Shown here: piece by piece, positions 35,601 through 45,153 of the stretch
How the letters are laid out: every line of letters starts with the position of its first letter
How positions within the stretch are numbered: the first letter of the stretch is position 1
Source of the DNA: Nocardioides alcanivorans
Lineage (GTDB): Bacteria; Actinomycetota; Actinomycetes; Propionibacteriales; Nocardioidaceae
Direction: 5' to 3'
Assembly: GCF_021555175.1 (NCBI RefSeq)
Contig: NZ_JAKGRW010000012.1
Coordinates: 186,001-250,000, forward strand
Length of the DNA stretch: 64,000 nucleotides
The notes under the pieces: generated by a model
Told to the model about the DNA's origin: nothing
The model's input: the letters and a program-made list of their open reading frames with translations, nothing else
The model's database searches: none
Made by a program: the position numbers and the translations under genes

Positions 35601-36659
35601 ATGTCCCATCCTCCGACGGCGGCACGACGTACCCGAATCATCGCCGCCATGGCTGCGGTCGGTCTGATCACCGGCCTCGGCGCCCTCACGGCACCCACTC
35701 ACGCCGAGCAGCCGGCCACCCCGGACCCACTCACCATGGCGAAGTCGAGTTCCTCCAGCTCCATCTCGGCAGCGGCGACGCTGAAGTCGAACAAGGGCAA
35801 GAAGCTGCGCGTCGCGCTGTCCGCCTCGTCGGGCTCCTCCGGCGGTTTCCTGGCCGTGTCCCTGGTCGACAAGGCCGGAGAGCAGCACAGCTGGTCGTTC
35901 AAGGTCCCCAAGAAGACCCTCAAACTGAACGGCAAGGGCAAGGGCAAGCTGGTGACCAAGAAGATCAAGCCCTTCGGAAAGATCAAGATCACGATCAAAC
36001 CGGCGAAGAAATGGAAGGCCACGAAGTGCAAGGGCAAGCTGATCAGCAAGAAGCGCCCACTGAAGATCACCGGACTCTTCCAGTTCGACTCGAAGTCGGC
36101 GTGGGGCAAGGTCGGCGGCAAGAAGGTCAAGTTCAAGGGCGGTCAGCTGGTCAAGTTCACCGGCAAGGACGGCAGCGCGTGCGCCAAGGGCGGTGACGGT
36201 GGCGATGGTGGCGACGGCGACAAGTGCCCCACTGCGAGCGCGAGCTGGGCGTCGTACGTCGGCGGACAGGGCATGAGCAGCCAGTGGAACATCGGTGCCA
36301 GCCAGACCACCCTGATGGCGTCACGAACGGTGAACCTGGCCAAGCCCAAGGGTGCGGTGCGGTCGGACTTCCGGTCCGCCGTGGTCCCGGTGCCGACGAC
36401 CACCGCTGGCGAGAGCATCTCGATGGCGGTCAAGTCCAAGGGTGCGGTGACGGGGACGGCGACGCTGACCAGCGCCACCGGTTACGCCATTCCACGCCCG
36501 TGCGCGGGAGGAAAGTCCTACGAGGAGACCTTCTGGTACGACGTCGCCTACCAGAACGGCACCAAGCCCCTGGCGATGAAGATGTCGGCGTACGGCGCGA
36601 TCAAGCTCCCGAACAGCAGCGGCACCGCGGTCATCCAGATGCGGTCCAACGCCTCCTGA
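35601..36659 (+). CDS. secreted lysine-rich hypothetical protein
   Basis: The 352-residue protein has a Sec signal peptide (RIIAAMAAVGLITGLGALTA, cleavage near THAEQ) and a lysine/glycine-rich beta-like region with repeated KLK/KGK/KIK units (residues ~65-190). A GGDGGDGGDGDKC spacer and a C-terminal domain (YDVAYQNGTKPLAMKMSAYG) follow. I recognise no family. Basic repetitive surface proteins often bind cell-wall polymers, but that is a guess. A very strong terminator follows. Confidence 0.72.
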   Translation: MSHPPTAARRTRIIAAMAAVGLITGLGALTAPTHAEQPATPDPLTMAKSSSSSSISAAATLKSNKGKKLRVALSASSGSSGGFLAVSLVDKAGEQHSWSFKVPKKTLKLNGKGKGKLVTKKIKPFGKIKITIKPAKKWKATKCKGKLISKKRPLKITGLFQFDSKSAWGKVGGKKVKFKGGQLVKFTGKDGSACAKGGDGGDGGDGDKCPTASASWASYVGGQGMSSQWNIGASQTTLMASRTVNLAKPKGAVRSDFRSAVVPVPTTTAGESISMAVKSKGAVTGTATLTSATGYAIPRPCAGGKSYEETFWYDVAYQNGTKPLAMKMSAYGAIKLPNSSGTAVIQMRSNAS

Positions 36660-36671
36660 CCGCGCAACTCT

Positions 36672-36711
36672 CCGCGAGGCTGCTGAACGACTCCGTTCAG
36701 CAGCCTCGCGG
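36672..36711 (+). terminator. strong terminator after the secreted protein gene
   Basis: CCGCGAGGCTGCTGAACG (36672-36689) pairs perfectly over 18 bp with CGTTCAGCAGCCTCGCGG (36694-36711) around a 4-base loop, then TGTTTGGTT. Confidence 0.92.
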
Positions 36712-36804
36712 TGTTTGGTTGGCGCAGCGGTCGACGCGACGGTCGGAGCGAGCCGACCTTTGCACACACTGACCAAGCCGAGGGCTTCACCCGACGAACC
36801 ATAC

Positions 36805-36864
36805 TTATGCATAGTTATGGTGATTCCGATAGCGCCCACTTGAAACATCCATAACTATGCATAA
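36805..36864. repeat. AT-rich 16-bp perfect inverted repeat
   Basis: TTATGCATAGTTATGG (36805-36820) is repeated inverted as CCATAACTATGCATAA (36849-36864), separated by 28 bases. Each arm itself contains ATGCAT. It lies in the convergent gap between the secreted protein gene and the sulfatase gene, which already has a terminator for the former. It may be a terminator for the sulfatase or a pair of regulator sites. Confidence 0.6.
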
Positions 36865-36981
36865 CTCCTGGCGGCTTTCCAGCAGGCATCCGCGCAAGTC
36901 GCGACTGACGGTCATTGGACTCACGCATCGGAGCGAAGCCGCCCACTCCCCTTTCAACCGACCTGCTTCATACCCGCCCGG

Positions 36982-39324
36982 TCAGGTGCCGGCGAGCTCC
37001 AGCCGCGCGGCGTCCTCGGGGCTGACCTCGAGGGCGTCATCCCCCGGAGCGATGGTCACCGTGTGCACGATGCCGCTGTAGGGGTTGCCGTCTCCCGCGG
37101 CGTAGTCCTGGGCCACCGGCGAGCCGCGGTCGATGCCGACGTTGGTGGTCTCGTTGGTGCTGAACAGGAAGGGCACGGTCTGCTCGACGCGTCCCTTGCC
37201 GAACGGCTGCCCGTCGACGTGGAACTCGACCTCGGCGCCCAGACCGAAGCCGCCGCCGTCGTAGCGGAAGAGCAGGTCGAGGGTGTGCCGGCCAGCAGGC
37301 ACCGTAGCGTCGGCAGCGACCACCGACCAGTCGATCCCACAACGGTTGTGGGCATAACGCAGCTGGCCGTCGACGAGGTGGATCGACCATCCGCCCACGG
37401 TGCCGCCTTGGGCCACGATGACGCCGTTGCTGGCGTCGGAGTCGGCCTCGAAGTCGGCAGTCACGCGGAAGGAGCGAGACGCCACCGCGGGGACGCCACG
37501 CATCGTCACGAACCGGTCGGCGGGTGTCAGCGTCACCCCGAGCTCGCTGCGCAGGTGCGGCGAGCCGGTCTCGCCCTCGGCCGGCGGACGGAACATGCGG
37601 TCGTCCAGCGGCAGTACGTCGTACCGGCGCGCCTCCTCGAGGAAGAGCTGCTGCAGCTCGGCCAGCTTCTCGGGGTGTGACTCGGCCAGGTTGCGGGCCT
37701 GCGCGAAGTCGACGTTGGTGTCATAGAGTTCCCACACGTCGTCGGCGAACGCCTTCGGGCCTTCGGTGCGCGTCATCAGCACCCACGGCAGGTGGTGTTG
37801 CGCCACCGCGGTCCAGCCCTCGTGATAGATCGCGCGGCTCCCGAAGATCTCGAAGTACTGCGTCGTGTGCTTGTCCTCCGCATCGCCGTCGGAGAGGACG
37901 TCGATGAACGACGTACCCTCCAGCGGCTGCTGGATGATCCCGTTGACCGCCTCGGGCTCGGGCAGCCCGATGGCGTCGAGCACGGTCGGGAGTACGTCGA
38001 TCACGTGGGTGAACTGGTCGCGCACGGCTCCGGCGTCGGCGACGCGTTCAGGCCAGTGGATGATCGCGCCGTTGCGGGTGCCGCCGAAGTGGGAGGCGAT
38101 CTGCTTGGTGTACATGAACGGGGCGTTCATCGCGACGGCCCAGCCGACGGGGTAGGCCGGGTAGGTCTCGGGGCCGCCGATCTTGTCCGCTGAGGCGACG
38201 ACCCGCGCGGGATCCTCGGCCAGACCGTTGAAGGTCAGCAGCTCGTTGAGGCCGCCGGCCAAGCCGCCCTCGGCAGCCGCTCCGTTGTCGCCGAGGAGAT
38301 AGATGACGAGGGTGTTGTCGAGCTCCCCGGTCTCGCGCAGGAAGTCGACCAGGCGACCGACCTGGGTGTCGGTGTGCTCGGCGAAGGAGTCGTAGGCCTC
38401 CATCAGGAGCTGCGCGGACTCCTTCTCGACCTCGCTCAGGTCGTCCCACTCGGGTACGCCGGGGGTCCACGGCGCGAGCTCGGTGTCGGCCGGGACGATG
38501 CCCAGCTCCTTCTGGCGCTCGAGGGTGAGCCGCCGCTGCTCGTTCCAGCCGTGTGCGTACTTGCCGCGGTTGCGGCCGCGCCACGACTCGGGCAGGTGGA
38601 AGGGCGCGTGGGTGGCGCCGAAGGAGAGGTAGGTGAACCACGGCTTGTCGGAGGCCCGCCGCAGGGAGGTGAGCCACTGCTTGGCCTGGTCGACCAGGTC
38701 CTCGGAGAGGTGGTAGCCCTCTGTTTCCGTGGCCGGCGGAGCGACGGGCGTGGTGCCGTCGTACAGGGTCGGAGTGAACTGACTCGACTCGCCGGCGTTG
38801 ATGCCGTAGAACTTCTCGAACCCCTCCCCCGTCGGCCAGCGGTCGAACGGCCCGGCCGGGGTGATCTCCCAGTCCGGCGTCTGGTGCCACTTGCCGAAGC
38901 AGGCGGTGGCATAGCCGTTGTGCTTGAGGATCTGCGCGATCGTTGCCTGGTCCGGCCCGCGGCGGCCGTCGTACCCGGGCACGCTGGTGGCGAAGTTGAC
39001 GAGGTTGCCCATCCCGACGCTGTGGTGGTTGCGGCCGGTCATGAGGGCTGCGCGCGTAGGCGAGCAGATCGCGGTGGTGTGGAAGCGGTTGAGCCGCAAC
39101 CCGTCCGCCGCCAACTGCTCCGCCACCGGCATCGAGCACGGGCCACCGAAGGCCGACGATGCGCCGAAGCCCATGTCGTCGAGCATGATCAGCAAGACGT
39201 TGGGCGCACCCTCCGGCGCGGTGACCTGCTGAGGCTCGACGAACCGCTCACGTTGCTCGTGGATCGTCTCCGCCACCTCCACCCGGTGTCGCCCGTGGTG
39301 GTGCGGGAGTCTCGTGCGATCCAT
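36982..39324 (-). CDS. arylsulfatase (type I, formylglycine-dependent)
   Basis: The 780-residue protein has metal-binding LIMLDDMGFG and the sulfatase signature AICSPTRAALMTGRN, whose cysteine is converted to formylglycine. GKWHQTPDWE and VIYLLGDNGA supply further active-site residues. There is no signal peptide, suggesting a cytoplasmic enzyme. A C-terminal beta-sandwich of ~200 residues (SFRVTADFEADSDASNGVIV) extends it beyond the core. The ATG at 39324 has AGGAGG upstream. It hydrolyses sulfate esters; no sulfate-transport or FGE gene is adjacent. Confidence 0.93.
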   Translation of the reverse strand: MDRTRLPHHHGRHRVEVAETIHEQRERFVEPQQVTAPEGAPNVLLIMLDDMGFGASSAFGGPCSMPVAEQLAADGLRLNRFHTTAICSPTRAALMTGRNHHSVGMGNLVNFATSVPGYDGRRGPDQATIAQILKHNGYATACFGKWHQTPDWEITPAGPFDRWPTGEGFEKFYGINAGESSQFTPTLYDGTTPVAPPATETEGYHLSEDLVDQAKQWLTSLRRASDKPWFTYLSFGATHAPFHLPESWRGRNRGKYAHGWNEQRRLTLERQKELGIVPADTELAPWTPGVPEWDDLSEVEKESAQLLMEAYDSFAEHTDTQVGRLVDFLRETGELDNTLVIYLLGDNGAAAEGGLAGGLNELLTFNGLAEDPARVVASADKIGGPETYPAYPVGWAVAMNAPFMYTKQIASHFGGTRNGAIIHWPERVADAGAVRDQFTHVIDVLPTVLDAIGLPEPEAVNGIIQQPLEGTSFIDVLSDGDAEDKHTTQYFEIFGSRAIYHEGWTAVAQHHLPWVLMTRTEGPKAFADDVWELYDTNVDFAQARNLAESHPEKLAELQQLFLEEARRYDVLPLDDRMFRPPAEGETGSPHLRSELGVTLTPADRFVTMRGVPAVASRSFRVTADFEADSDASNGVIVAQGGTVGGWSIHLVDGQLRYAHNRCGIDWSVVAADATVPAGRHTLDLLFRYDGGGFGLGAEVEFHVDGQPFGKGRVEQTVPFLFSTNETTNVGIDRGSPVAQDYAAGDGNPYSGIVHTVTIAPGDDALEVSPEDAARLELAGT

Positions 39325-39560
39325 CGTTCCTCCTGAGGTCAGGCGTATGGCGGCCCCGCGGCTCGCCGGGGTGGCCCACTGCCTGGTGGCTGTACTTGGG
39401 TTGTTCATCCAAGTACGCCGGCAGCCCCTCGTGGCGACTTCCGCTCGCCGTGGGAGAAACGGCGTGGGCAGGAAGTTGATCCACATCGCATGCGGGCCTC
39501 AGCGGTCACGTGATCTCGATGAACGCAACGGTCGAGCTAAGATCGGCCGAGGCTTGCGTG

Positions 39561-40406
39561 TCAGAACGGCAACCATTCCTCTCCGTTGAGAAGCACCTGA
39601 ACATTATTGTAGTTCTCAGAGATTCTTTGTTCGAACAGTGAAATCGCTTCATGCCCATGCAGAGAATCTGGCCCCTTGATCAAGCAAGTGGGCCTTCCGT
39701 CAATCCAAGAGAATCGAGTGTTAATATCATGATTAGGAAATGAGTTCTTCAGATCGTGCGTGAGTCGGTTCATGGCCTTATGGAATCGCTCTGCCTCACG
39801 TTCGGATTCAGGCAGCGTGGATGCATGCTTTTGACGCACCAATTCAAGGATTTCTTCGATCATGTCATCGGTGCTGCGCTTGGACTGGCGACTGGGTTGT
39901 TGTTGACGCGACTTCGCGAAACTCACCCTTCCCAAGAACTCCTCCCACTCAGCCGACAGGCGCCTATCAACAACCTCTGGGCTGACTCCCACTGCTGTTC
40001 CGAGAGCCTTCAGTAATTCCCCGAGGCCGTCTCGGTTGAGAACCTTTGCTTGGAACTGGGTCAGCGGCCCCGTCAACTCGGCCACTGAGTCCATGTCGAC
40101 AAGCAGTGGGACGACGTGAGTCATTTCGTCCCCGCCAAATTTTTTCGACAGCGCACCCGCTTCAAAGTTGAGCCACTGACTGCTCTGGTTGTCCCGAGTC
40201 ACGACAATGATGCCGAATCGAGTGTCGTCTAACTCGCTGGCGATGTTCGCTAAGCCGCGAGACCCTGCTGCGATGTCATGGTCGGACATCCAGGGCCGCA
40301 CCAAATCGAAGACGGTCGGAATCAGACCGCGGAGTTCGCTTGCGACCTGCTTCGCCAAGTCACCAGACCAACTTAAGAAAACCTTGAGTTCTTTCGGATC
40401 GGACAT
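39561..40406 (-). CDS. TIR-domain protein (putative defence NADase)
   Basis: The 281-residue protein begins with a TIR domain: ELKVFLSWSGDLAKQVASEL, PWMSDHDIAAGSRGLANIAS, FGIIVVTRDNQSSQWLNFEA then GALSK. The glutamate in NFEAGALSK corresponds to the catalytic residue of bacterial TIR NADases. The C-terminal 120 residues (from MIEEILELVRQKHAS) are unassigned and may sense or oligomerise. Base composition is clearly lower in GC than the flanks, marking acquired DNA. It starts the accessory island but is about 1.1 kb from the methyltransferase gene, so operon linkage is unlikely. Confidence 0.85.
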   Translation of the reverse strand: MSDPKELKVFLSWSGDLAKQVASELRGLIPTVFDLVRPWMSDHDIAAGSRGLANIASELDDTRFGIIVVTRDNQSSQWLNFEAGALSKKFGGDEMTHVVPLLVDMDSVAELTGPLTQFQAKVLNRDGLGELLKALGTAVGVSPEVVDRRLSAEWEEFLGRVSFAKSRQQQPSRQSKRSTDDMIEEILELVRQKHASTLPESEREAERFHKAMNRLTHDLKNSFPNHDINTRFSWIDGRPTCLIKGPDSLHGHEAISLFEQRISENYNNVQVLLNGEEWLPF

Positions 40407-41547
40407 GAATCGGAGACTACCTAGATTCCAGTCTTTCGTCCGCGAAACCCACCGATCGCGTCCGTCGATCACCTCCGATCCCGGCAAGACACCGATCCTT
40501 CGGTCGAGTGTTTAGTAGCCGCGAAGGCCAAGGCGATGCCTGGGGCCGTCTGTCCCTCGTGGCACGCCACCAGTCCTTGGCCGACGCACCGGAAACACCA
40601 TCACTTCCAAGTCATCGGTTTTGATCCGGATCGTCTTTCCGCATCGTTGGGCGCGCAGCTCGCCGGCCGCGATCTTTGCGGCGGATGGTCTCGGCAGTGA
40701 GGGCTCACCCAGCGCGCGGCGCCGCAGATGCTGAGCGAGCATGGTCGGGCGACCCGGCCATGGTCGACATCTCACTCGCCCGCCCTCAGGAAGCGCGGCG
40801 CAACTCGGCGACGGTTATGTAGAGGCGGCCGTTGTCCTTGCACCGACACCACTGTGGGCCGCGCCGCAGCCTGCGCCACTCCCTCGCGCCAAGAGATCCG
40901 TCAGCGCCCGATCCCAGAAGGAGCTGACAGCCCAAGGACAGGCTCGGGTTGGCGGCGTACGCCGGTCGGCAGCGTCGCGACTTGGAGGGCCGACGGGGGC
41001 GCCGCGGTTCGCGGGGGCCGTAGCGCTAAATGTCCTCCTTCGCGACATAGACAACGCTGGCGAGAAGTCGAGGTCGACGCTGCAGCGGCTGAACATCTCG
41101 ATCCAGTGCGGACGAGTCTCGTCGATGAAGTCGATGGCGCGGCGGACGACGTTCATCGCGACGTATGCCGCTTCGGCACCTGTGCTCTCGCCGGCGACGA
41201 GGTGAGCGGAGTCGACCGTCTGGCCTTGGGTGCCGCGGCGGTCGAGGCGCAGGCGAGCCGGACGTGGTCGCTGACGTAGTGATGAGGCACGGTACGCTCG
41301 CCGGCGCGGCTCATGCGCGATCTGGTGTGTCGCACGTACCGTTCCGACGGTTCGCGAGCTGCCACGCTTCCTTTGCAGACGCTAGGGCGAGGACCTGGTA
41401 CCCTGGCTTGGACAACGACTCCATCCGAGCCTTGCACGAAGGATAGGTTTCCACTTATGGGTCACCCAGTGTGTCAGTGGGGTTGTGTCGAGCCCTTGGG
41501 TCAAGATGACGGCGGCACCAAGCCAACCATGAGAGGCAGCACCGTTC
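40407..41547. other. decayed region, fragments of minus-strand genes
   Basis: No intact gene is seen. On the minus strand three coding scraps are visible. The first is RIKTDDLEVMVFPVRRPR ending at 40512. The second is a Cys-containing C-terminus (PQWCRCKDNGRLYITVAELR, stop near 40790). The third lies at 41026-41437 with fragments AEAAYVAMNVVRRAIDFIDE and LLASVVYVAKEDI in different frames. None matches a family I can name. Frame breaks and stops suggest genes lost during island turnover. Confidence 0.5.
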
Positions 41548-42603
41548 GTGACGCGCAATGACTTCACCTTCGTCGATCTGTTCGCGGGCATCGGCGGTAT
41601 CCGCCAGGCGTTCGAAGGGGTTGACGGCCAATGCGTCATGACGTCCGAATGGGACTCCTACGCTCGTAGAACCTACGAAACGAACTTCCCCTTGGATGAG
41701 GGGTCGGATCACGTCTTCAACGGAGACATCACCCAAGTTCATGCCGCCGAGGTGCCGGACCATGACGTTCTACTCGGAGGTTTTCCGTGTCAACCATTCT
41801 CAATCGCAGGAGTGTCGAAGAAGAACGCCCTTGGTAGGGCACACGGATTCGCGGATCCAACCCAAGGCACGCTATTCTTCGACATCAAGCGCATCATTGA
41901 GGAAAAGCGTCCGAAGGCCTTCCTCCTTGAGAACGTAAAGAACCTGAAGTCGCACGACAAAGGTCGTACTTTCGAGGTGATCCGCCGCACCCTTGAAGAT
42001 GACCTCGGCTACTACGTCCACACCCGCGTAATCAACGGGATCAAGTGGACACCACAGAACCGCGAACGCATCATTATCGTCGGGTTCCGTGAGTCCAACG
42101 GGTTCGAGTTCGACGATCTGCTGATTCCGAAAGCTGCGCCGAAGGTCGAAGCCATCCTTCACCGGAAGGGCGAACCGGTCGTTCCCCACGACGAGGGACG
42201 GTTCTTCAATCCCGTGACCGGCGATGTCGACCCGCGATACACCCTGACTCCACGTCTTTGGGTGTACCTACAGAACTACGCCGCAAAGCATCGCGCCGCC
42301 GGCAACGGGTTCGGCTTTGGCTTGGTACGTCCCGGGATGACCACCAGGACGCTCTCCGCGCGGTATTACAAGGATGGCTCCGAGATCTTGGTCGAGCAGC
42401 CGGGCAACAACCCTCGCCGCTTGACTCCGCGCGAGTGTGCGCGCCTCATGGGCTTCCCCGACAGCTTCGTGATCCCTGTCAGCGATACAAGGGCGTACAA
42501 GCAGTTCGGCAACAGTGTCGTGGTGCCAGCGATCCGATCCGTCGCAGACCTGATGCGGCCGCACCTTCTGGATACGAACTCGAACTCGACACGAGTGGCC
42601 TGA
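41548..42603 (+). CDS. C5-cytosine DNA methyltransferase (Dcm-type)
   Basis: The 351-residue protein has all key C5-MTase motifs in order: [30 protein letters not shown] with the catalytic cysteine, VI LENVKNL, VIII (Q)[10 protein letters not shown], then a target-recognition region at ~185-290, [19 protein letters not shown], and [14 protein letters not shown]. It methylates cytosine at C5 in duplex DNA. The start is a GTG at 41548. It is convergent with the restriction operon, its stop 8 bases from the HNH gene stop, and should protect the sites recognised by that operon. Confidence 0.95.
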   Translation: MTRNDFTFVDLFAGIGGIRQAFEGVDGQCVMTSEWDSYARRTYETNFPLDEGSDHVFNGDITQVHAAEVPDHDVLLGGFPCQPFSIAGVSKKNALGRAHGFADPTQGTLFFDIKRIIEEKRPKAFLLENVKNLKSHDKGRTFEVIRRTLEDDLGYYVHTRVINGIKWTPQNRERIIIVGFRESNGFEFDDLLIPKAAPKVEAILHRKGEPVVPHDEGRFFNPVTGDVDPRYTLTPRLWVYLQNYAAKHRAAGNGFGFGLVRPGMTTRTLSARYYKDGSEILVEQPGNNPRRLTPRECARLMGFPDSFVIPVSDTRAYKQFGNSVVVPAIRSVADLMRPHLLDTNSNSTRVA

Positions 42604-42610
42604 GCCAAAC

Positions 42611-43489
42611 TCAAGCGGATTCCGTCGAGATCGACGGCAACGGCTGCTTCTCGGGCAAGTCAAGAATCCTGCGAAGTTCGGACGGCTCCAGCGGCGGTCG
42701 GCGTCGATGGATCATCATGTGACAGTTCGGACATAGTGGCACCAGGTCGCGAATTGGGTCAACCACATAGGTCTCGCCTTCGTACGAGGAGACCAAGACC
42801 CGGTGGTGGACATGGATATATCCGGCACCTAGATCGCCATAAGTGTCGGCGAAGCTCAGATCGCACGCCCAACAGCGTGAGCCGTAGTGCGCGATGCACT
42901 GCATCCGCGCGACCGGGTTGCGTTCGTACTTGTTGACGTCAACCCGAACCACCGCACCCTCCGACAGGTCCTCAATCATCTCGGTGGCCTGCAACTCCAA
43001 ACCCGAGAGTGTTAAGGACACGGCAGCCCTACAAGCTGCTAGCGCGGCATCCCGACGTGCTTCAATCCCTCTGCCGACGGTCCGAACCACGCACTCGATC
43101 TCGAGTGTGCGGTACTCAAGGTCGGGGAGCTCCGCATTGGAGCTGAGCACCTCGTGGTCCGCGTAGACGGTGACCGTGGCCCCTGCAGACCGGACGCGTG
43201 CGAGTTGATCGATCCAGCCTCGTGGGTCAGCTGCCACGTTGGCGGCGAAGGCCCTCACCAACGGGCCGCTGAATCGTGTCGGTCGCATGGTGACCTCTAC
43301 CGATCGAAAGCCGATTGCCAAGAGCAGATCAAAGCCGAGTCCTTCCTCGACTTGGGCCTGATATCCCACCCTCCATCCCGCGAATCCGTCGACCGATACC
43401 TTCGCCGCGTGGAACGGCAACCCTGTCTCGAGCGATATCTGACGGGCAGCCTCCGACGCTATCTCTTCATCGCTGACGACATCAGTCAT
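42611..43489 (-). CDS. HNH endonuclease of the restriction operon
   Basis: The 292-residue protein has an unrecognised N-terminal domain (~190 residues, ending NKYERNPVARMQCIAHYG) and a C-terminal McrA-like HNH nuclease: CWACDLSF, IHVHHRVLVSSYEG, LVPLCPNCHMMIHRRRPPLE. The two CxxC pairs bind structural zinc, and HH supplies catalysis. It is the probable cleaving subunit. The start overlaps the GHKL ATPase stop by 8 bases (43482-43489). Confidence 0.9.
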   Translation of the reverse strand: MTDVVSDEEIASEAARQISLETGLPFHAAKVSVDGFAGWRVGYQAQVEEGLGFDLLLAIGFRSVEVTMRPTRFSGPLVRAFAANVAADPRGWIDQLARVRSAGATVTVYADHEVLSSNAELPDLEYRTLEIECVVRTVGRGIEARRDAALAACRAAVSLTLSGLELQATEMIEDLSEGAVVRVDVNKYERNPVARMQCIAHYGSRCWACDLSFADTYGDLGAGYIHVHHRVLVSSYEGETYVVDPIRDLVPLCPNCHMMIHRRRPPLEPSELRRILDLPEKQPLPSISTESA

Positions 43490-45137
43490 CGTCTGGGTCC
43501 GGCAAGTCTTTCACCAGTTTCTTGAGGTTGCGGCTGACCTCAATTCGAAACTCTGCGAAGGTCTCGTGAGCATCGGTGTCGGTATTGTTCATCTCGGCTT
43601 GGGCAAGGGCATAGAAGAGATACTCGATGGCCTGCACCAAGTTCGAGTCAGCCGCGTTCGGAAGGTACGCCTTTCGATACCAAGAATGTCCCGCGTTGAG
43701 TGCCACTTGGATGCCTGCCGCGTTGGCGTACCTTGCCTCCCATAGAGCACCATCCTCCAATGTGTCATGCCTGACGACACTGAGCCCTTGCTCATCCTCA
43801 TCCACGACGATCGCGACGATTCCAGTCTCTTTGCCGGCGTCGTCACGGACGGCGACCTCGCCAGCATTGTTCTTCAAGCTAATGGCGCCGCCGGGCGTCT
43901 GCTCGATTGTTGGGACCGTGAGACTGCCCTTGAGCCTATTGATCGTGCGCTCGGTCGGACGCGTTTTTTCTCCACCCTGCTTGGTCGTCGGAGTCTTGCC
44001 CTTCCTGGACAAGCGGTCCGCCTCGCGCCTCACCGGTGTCAGCAACTGTCGGAGCGCTTCAATCAGGCTCGGGTCGATGTGGACCCCGGACTTCTTGATC
44101 CCGACACCGAAGACCTCGTCCAGCTGACCGGGGAACGACAGGTCGACCCGGAGGGTGTTGAGATGCGTCTCGGTGGCGCCCGTACCGAGCCACTCGGGCC
44201 CCTCGATCATTCGGTTCTCGCGGTAGAGGTAGATGCCCTGACGATCGATGCCGATCCGAGCATCAGTGCGTGCCTCGTCGGATTGATATTCATCCTTCCT
44301 CGGAAGGATGAAGGCACGAAGCTTGACCTCGAACTCATCCGAGGATGATGCCGCCGCGTAGGCCGGGCTCATCTTCAGGGTCTTGTCGAGCGCCAGCTGC
44401 CCGCCGTTGGCGATCTGGAATGGGTCCCAAGGGCTGAGGATGTTCCCGTTGACGGCAATTGCAACATTCGGGACACGATCATCTGTGGAGTCCAAGTAGC
44501 GCTGGAAGACCATCTCCAGATGGTCGACCAAGCTCCTCTCCGTCTTCTTCAGAGCTTGGTTGCGATTCTTCGCTTCTTCGCCCGACCTGGTCTTCAACAG
44601 CTTGTCGACCTTCTGCCACATCACCACCGTTCCTGCGGAAACAGGACCGCTCGCAATGTCCGCGAGTTCTTCGGCGGCGTCCTCCCAAAGCGACTTCTCG
44701 TCGGCGTCGGCGGGCCCGATGCCTAGATTCCACTCACCAGACACCGCGAGGTCGTCGAGATCCCACACCGCAGCGTTCAGGCCTGCGGTAGCAGCGTCTC
44801 GGGACATCACCGTGAGTCGACGACAGAAACCCGTTGAGGCCGTTTTGAGCCCCAGTCCAAAGCGCCCCAAGCTGCTCCGGGTGGCCCTCTCGGGCGCGCC
44901 GTAGCGCATTGCCTCGAGGAGGCCCTCCTTGTTCATTCCGTGCCCATCGTCCGCGATGGTCAGGATGATCTCCTCGTCGGTCGTCCACCCCAAATACACG
45001 CTGACACGACTGGCATCCGCCGCAATCGAGTTGTCGATCAGGTCAGCGACTGCTGAGTTGAAGGTGTATCCGGTGTCTCGCAGGCCCTCAACCATGCGTC
45101 GCGTATCTGGCGTGACGACCACGTTCTCCCGTGTCAC
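43482..45137 (-). CDS. GHKL ATPase of the MutL/MORC-like (paraMORC) type
   Basis: The 551-residue protein has a Bergerat fold at the N-terminus: N box AVADLIDNSIAADASRV, G1 IADDGHGMNKEG, G2 SLGRFGLGLKTASTGF. A transducer-like S5 domain follows (ILPRKDEYQSDEARTDARIG). The C-terminal third (from ~390) is unassigned and contains EDGALWEARYANAAGIQVAL. ATP-dependent dimerisation of such ATPases could clamp DNA and license cleavage. It sits between the EcoRII-N-like protein and the HNH nuclease in one operon. Confidence 0.88.
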   Translation of the reverse strand: MTRENVVVTPDTRRMVEGLRDTGYTFNSAVADLIDNSIAADASRVSVYLGWTTDEEIILTIADDGHGMNKEGLLEAMRYGAPERATRSSLGRFGLGLKTASTGFCRRLTVMSRDAATAGLNAAVWDLDDLAVSGEWNLGIGPADADEKSLWEDAAEELADIASGPVSAGTVVMWQKVDKLLKTRSGEEAKNRNQALKKTERSLVDHLEMVFQRYLDSTDDRVPNVAIAVNGNILSPWDPFQIANGGQLALDKTLKMSPAYAAASSSDEFEVKLRAFILPRKDEYQSDEARTDARIGIDRQGIYLYRENRMIEGPEWLGTGATETHLNTLRVDLSFPGQLDEVFGVGIKKSGVHIDPSLIEALRQLLTPVRREADRLSRKGKTPTTKQGGEKTRPTERTINRLKGSLTVPTIEQTPGGAISLKNNAGEVAVRDDAGKETGIVAIVVDEDEQGLSVVRHDTLEDGALWEARYANAAGIQVALNAGHSWYRKAYLPNAADSNLVQAIEYLFYALAQAEMNNTDTDAHETFAEFRIEVSRNLKKLVKDLPDPDDD

Positions 45138-45153
45138 TTGAAGGTCCCCTTGC

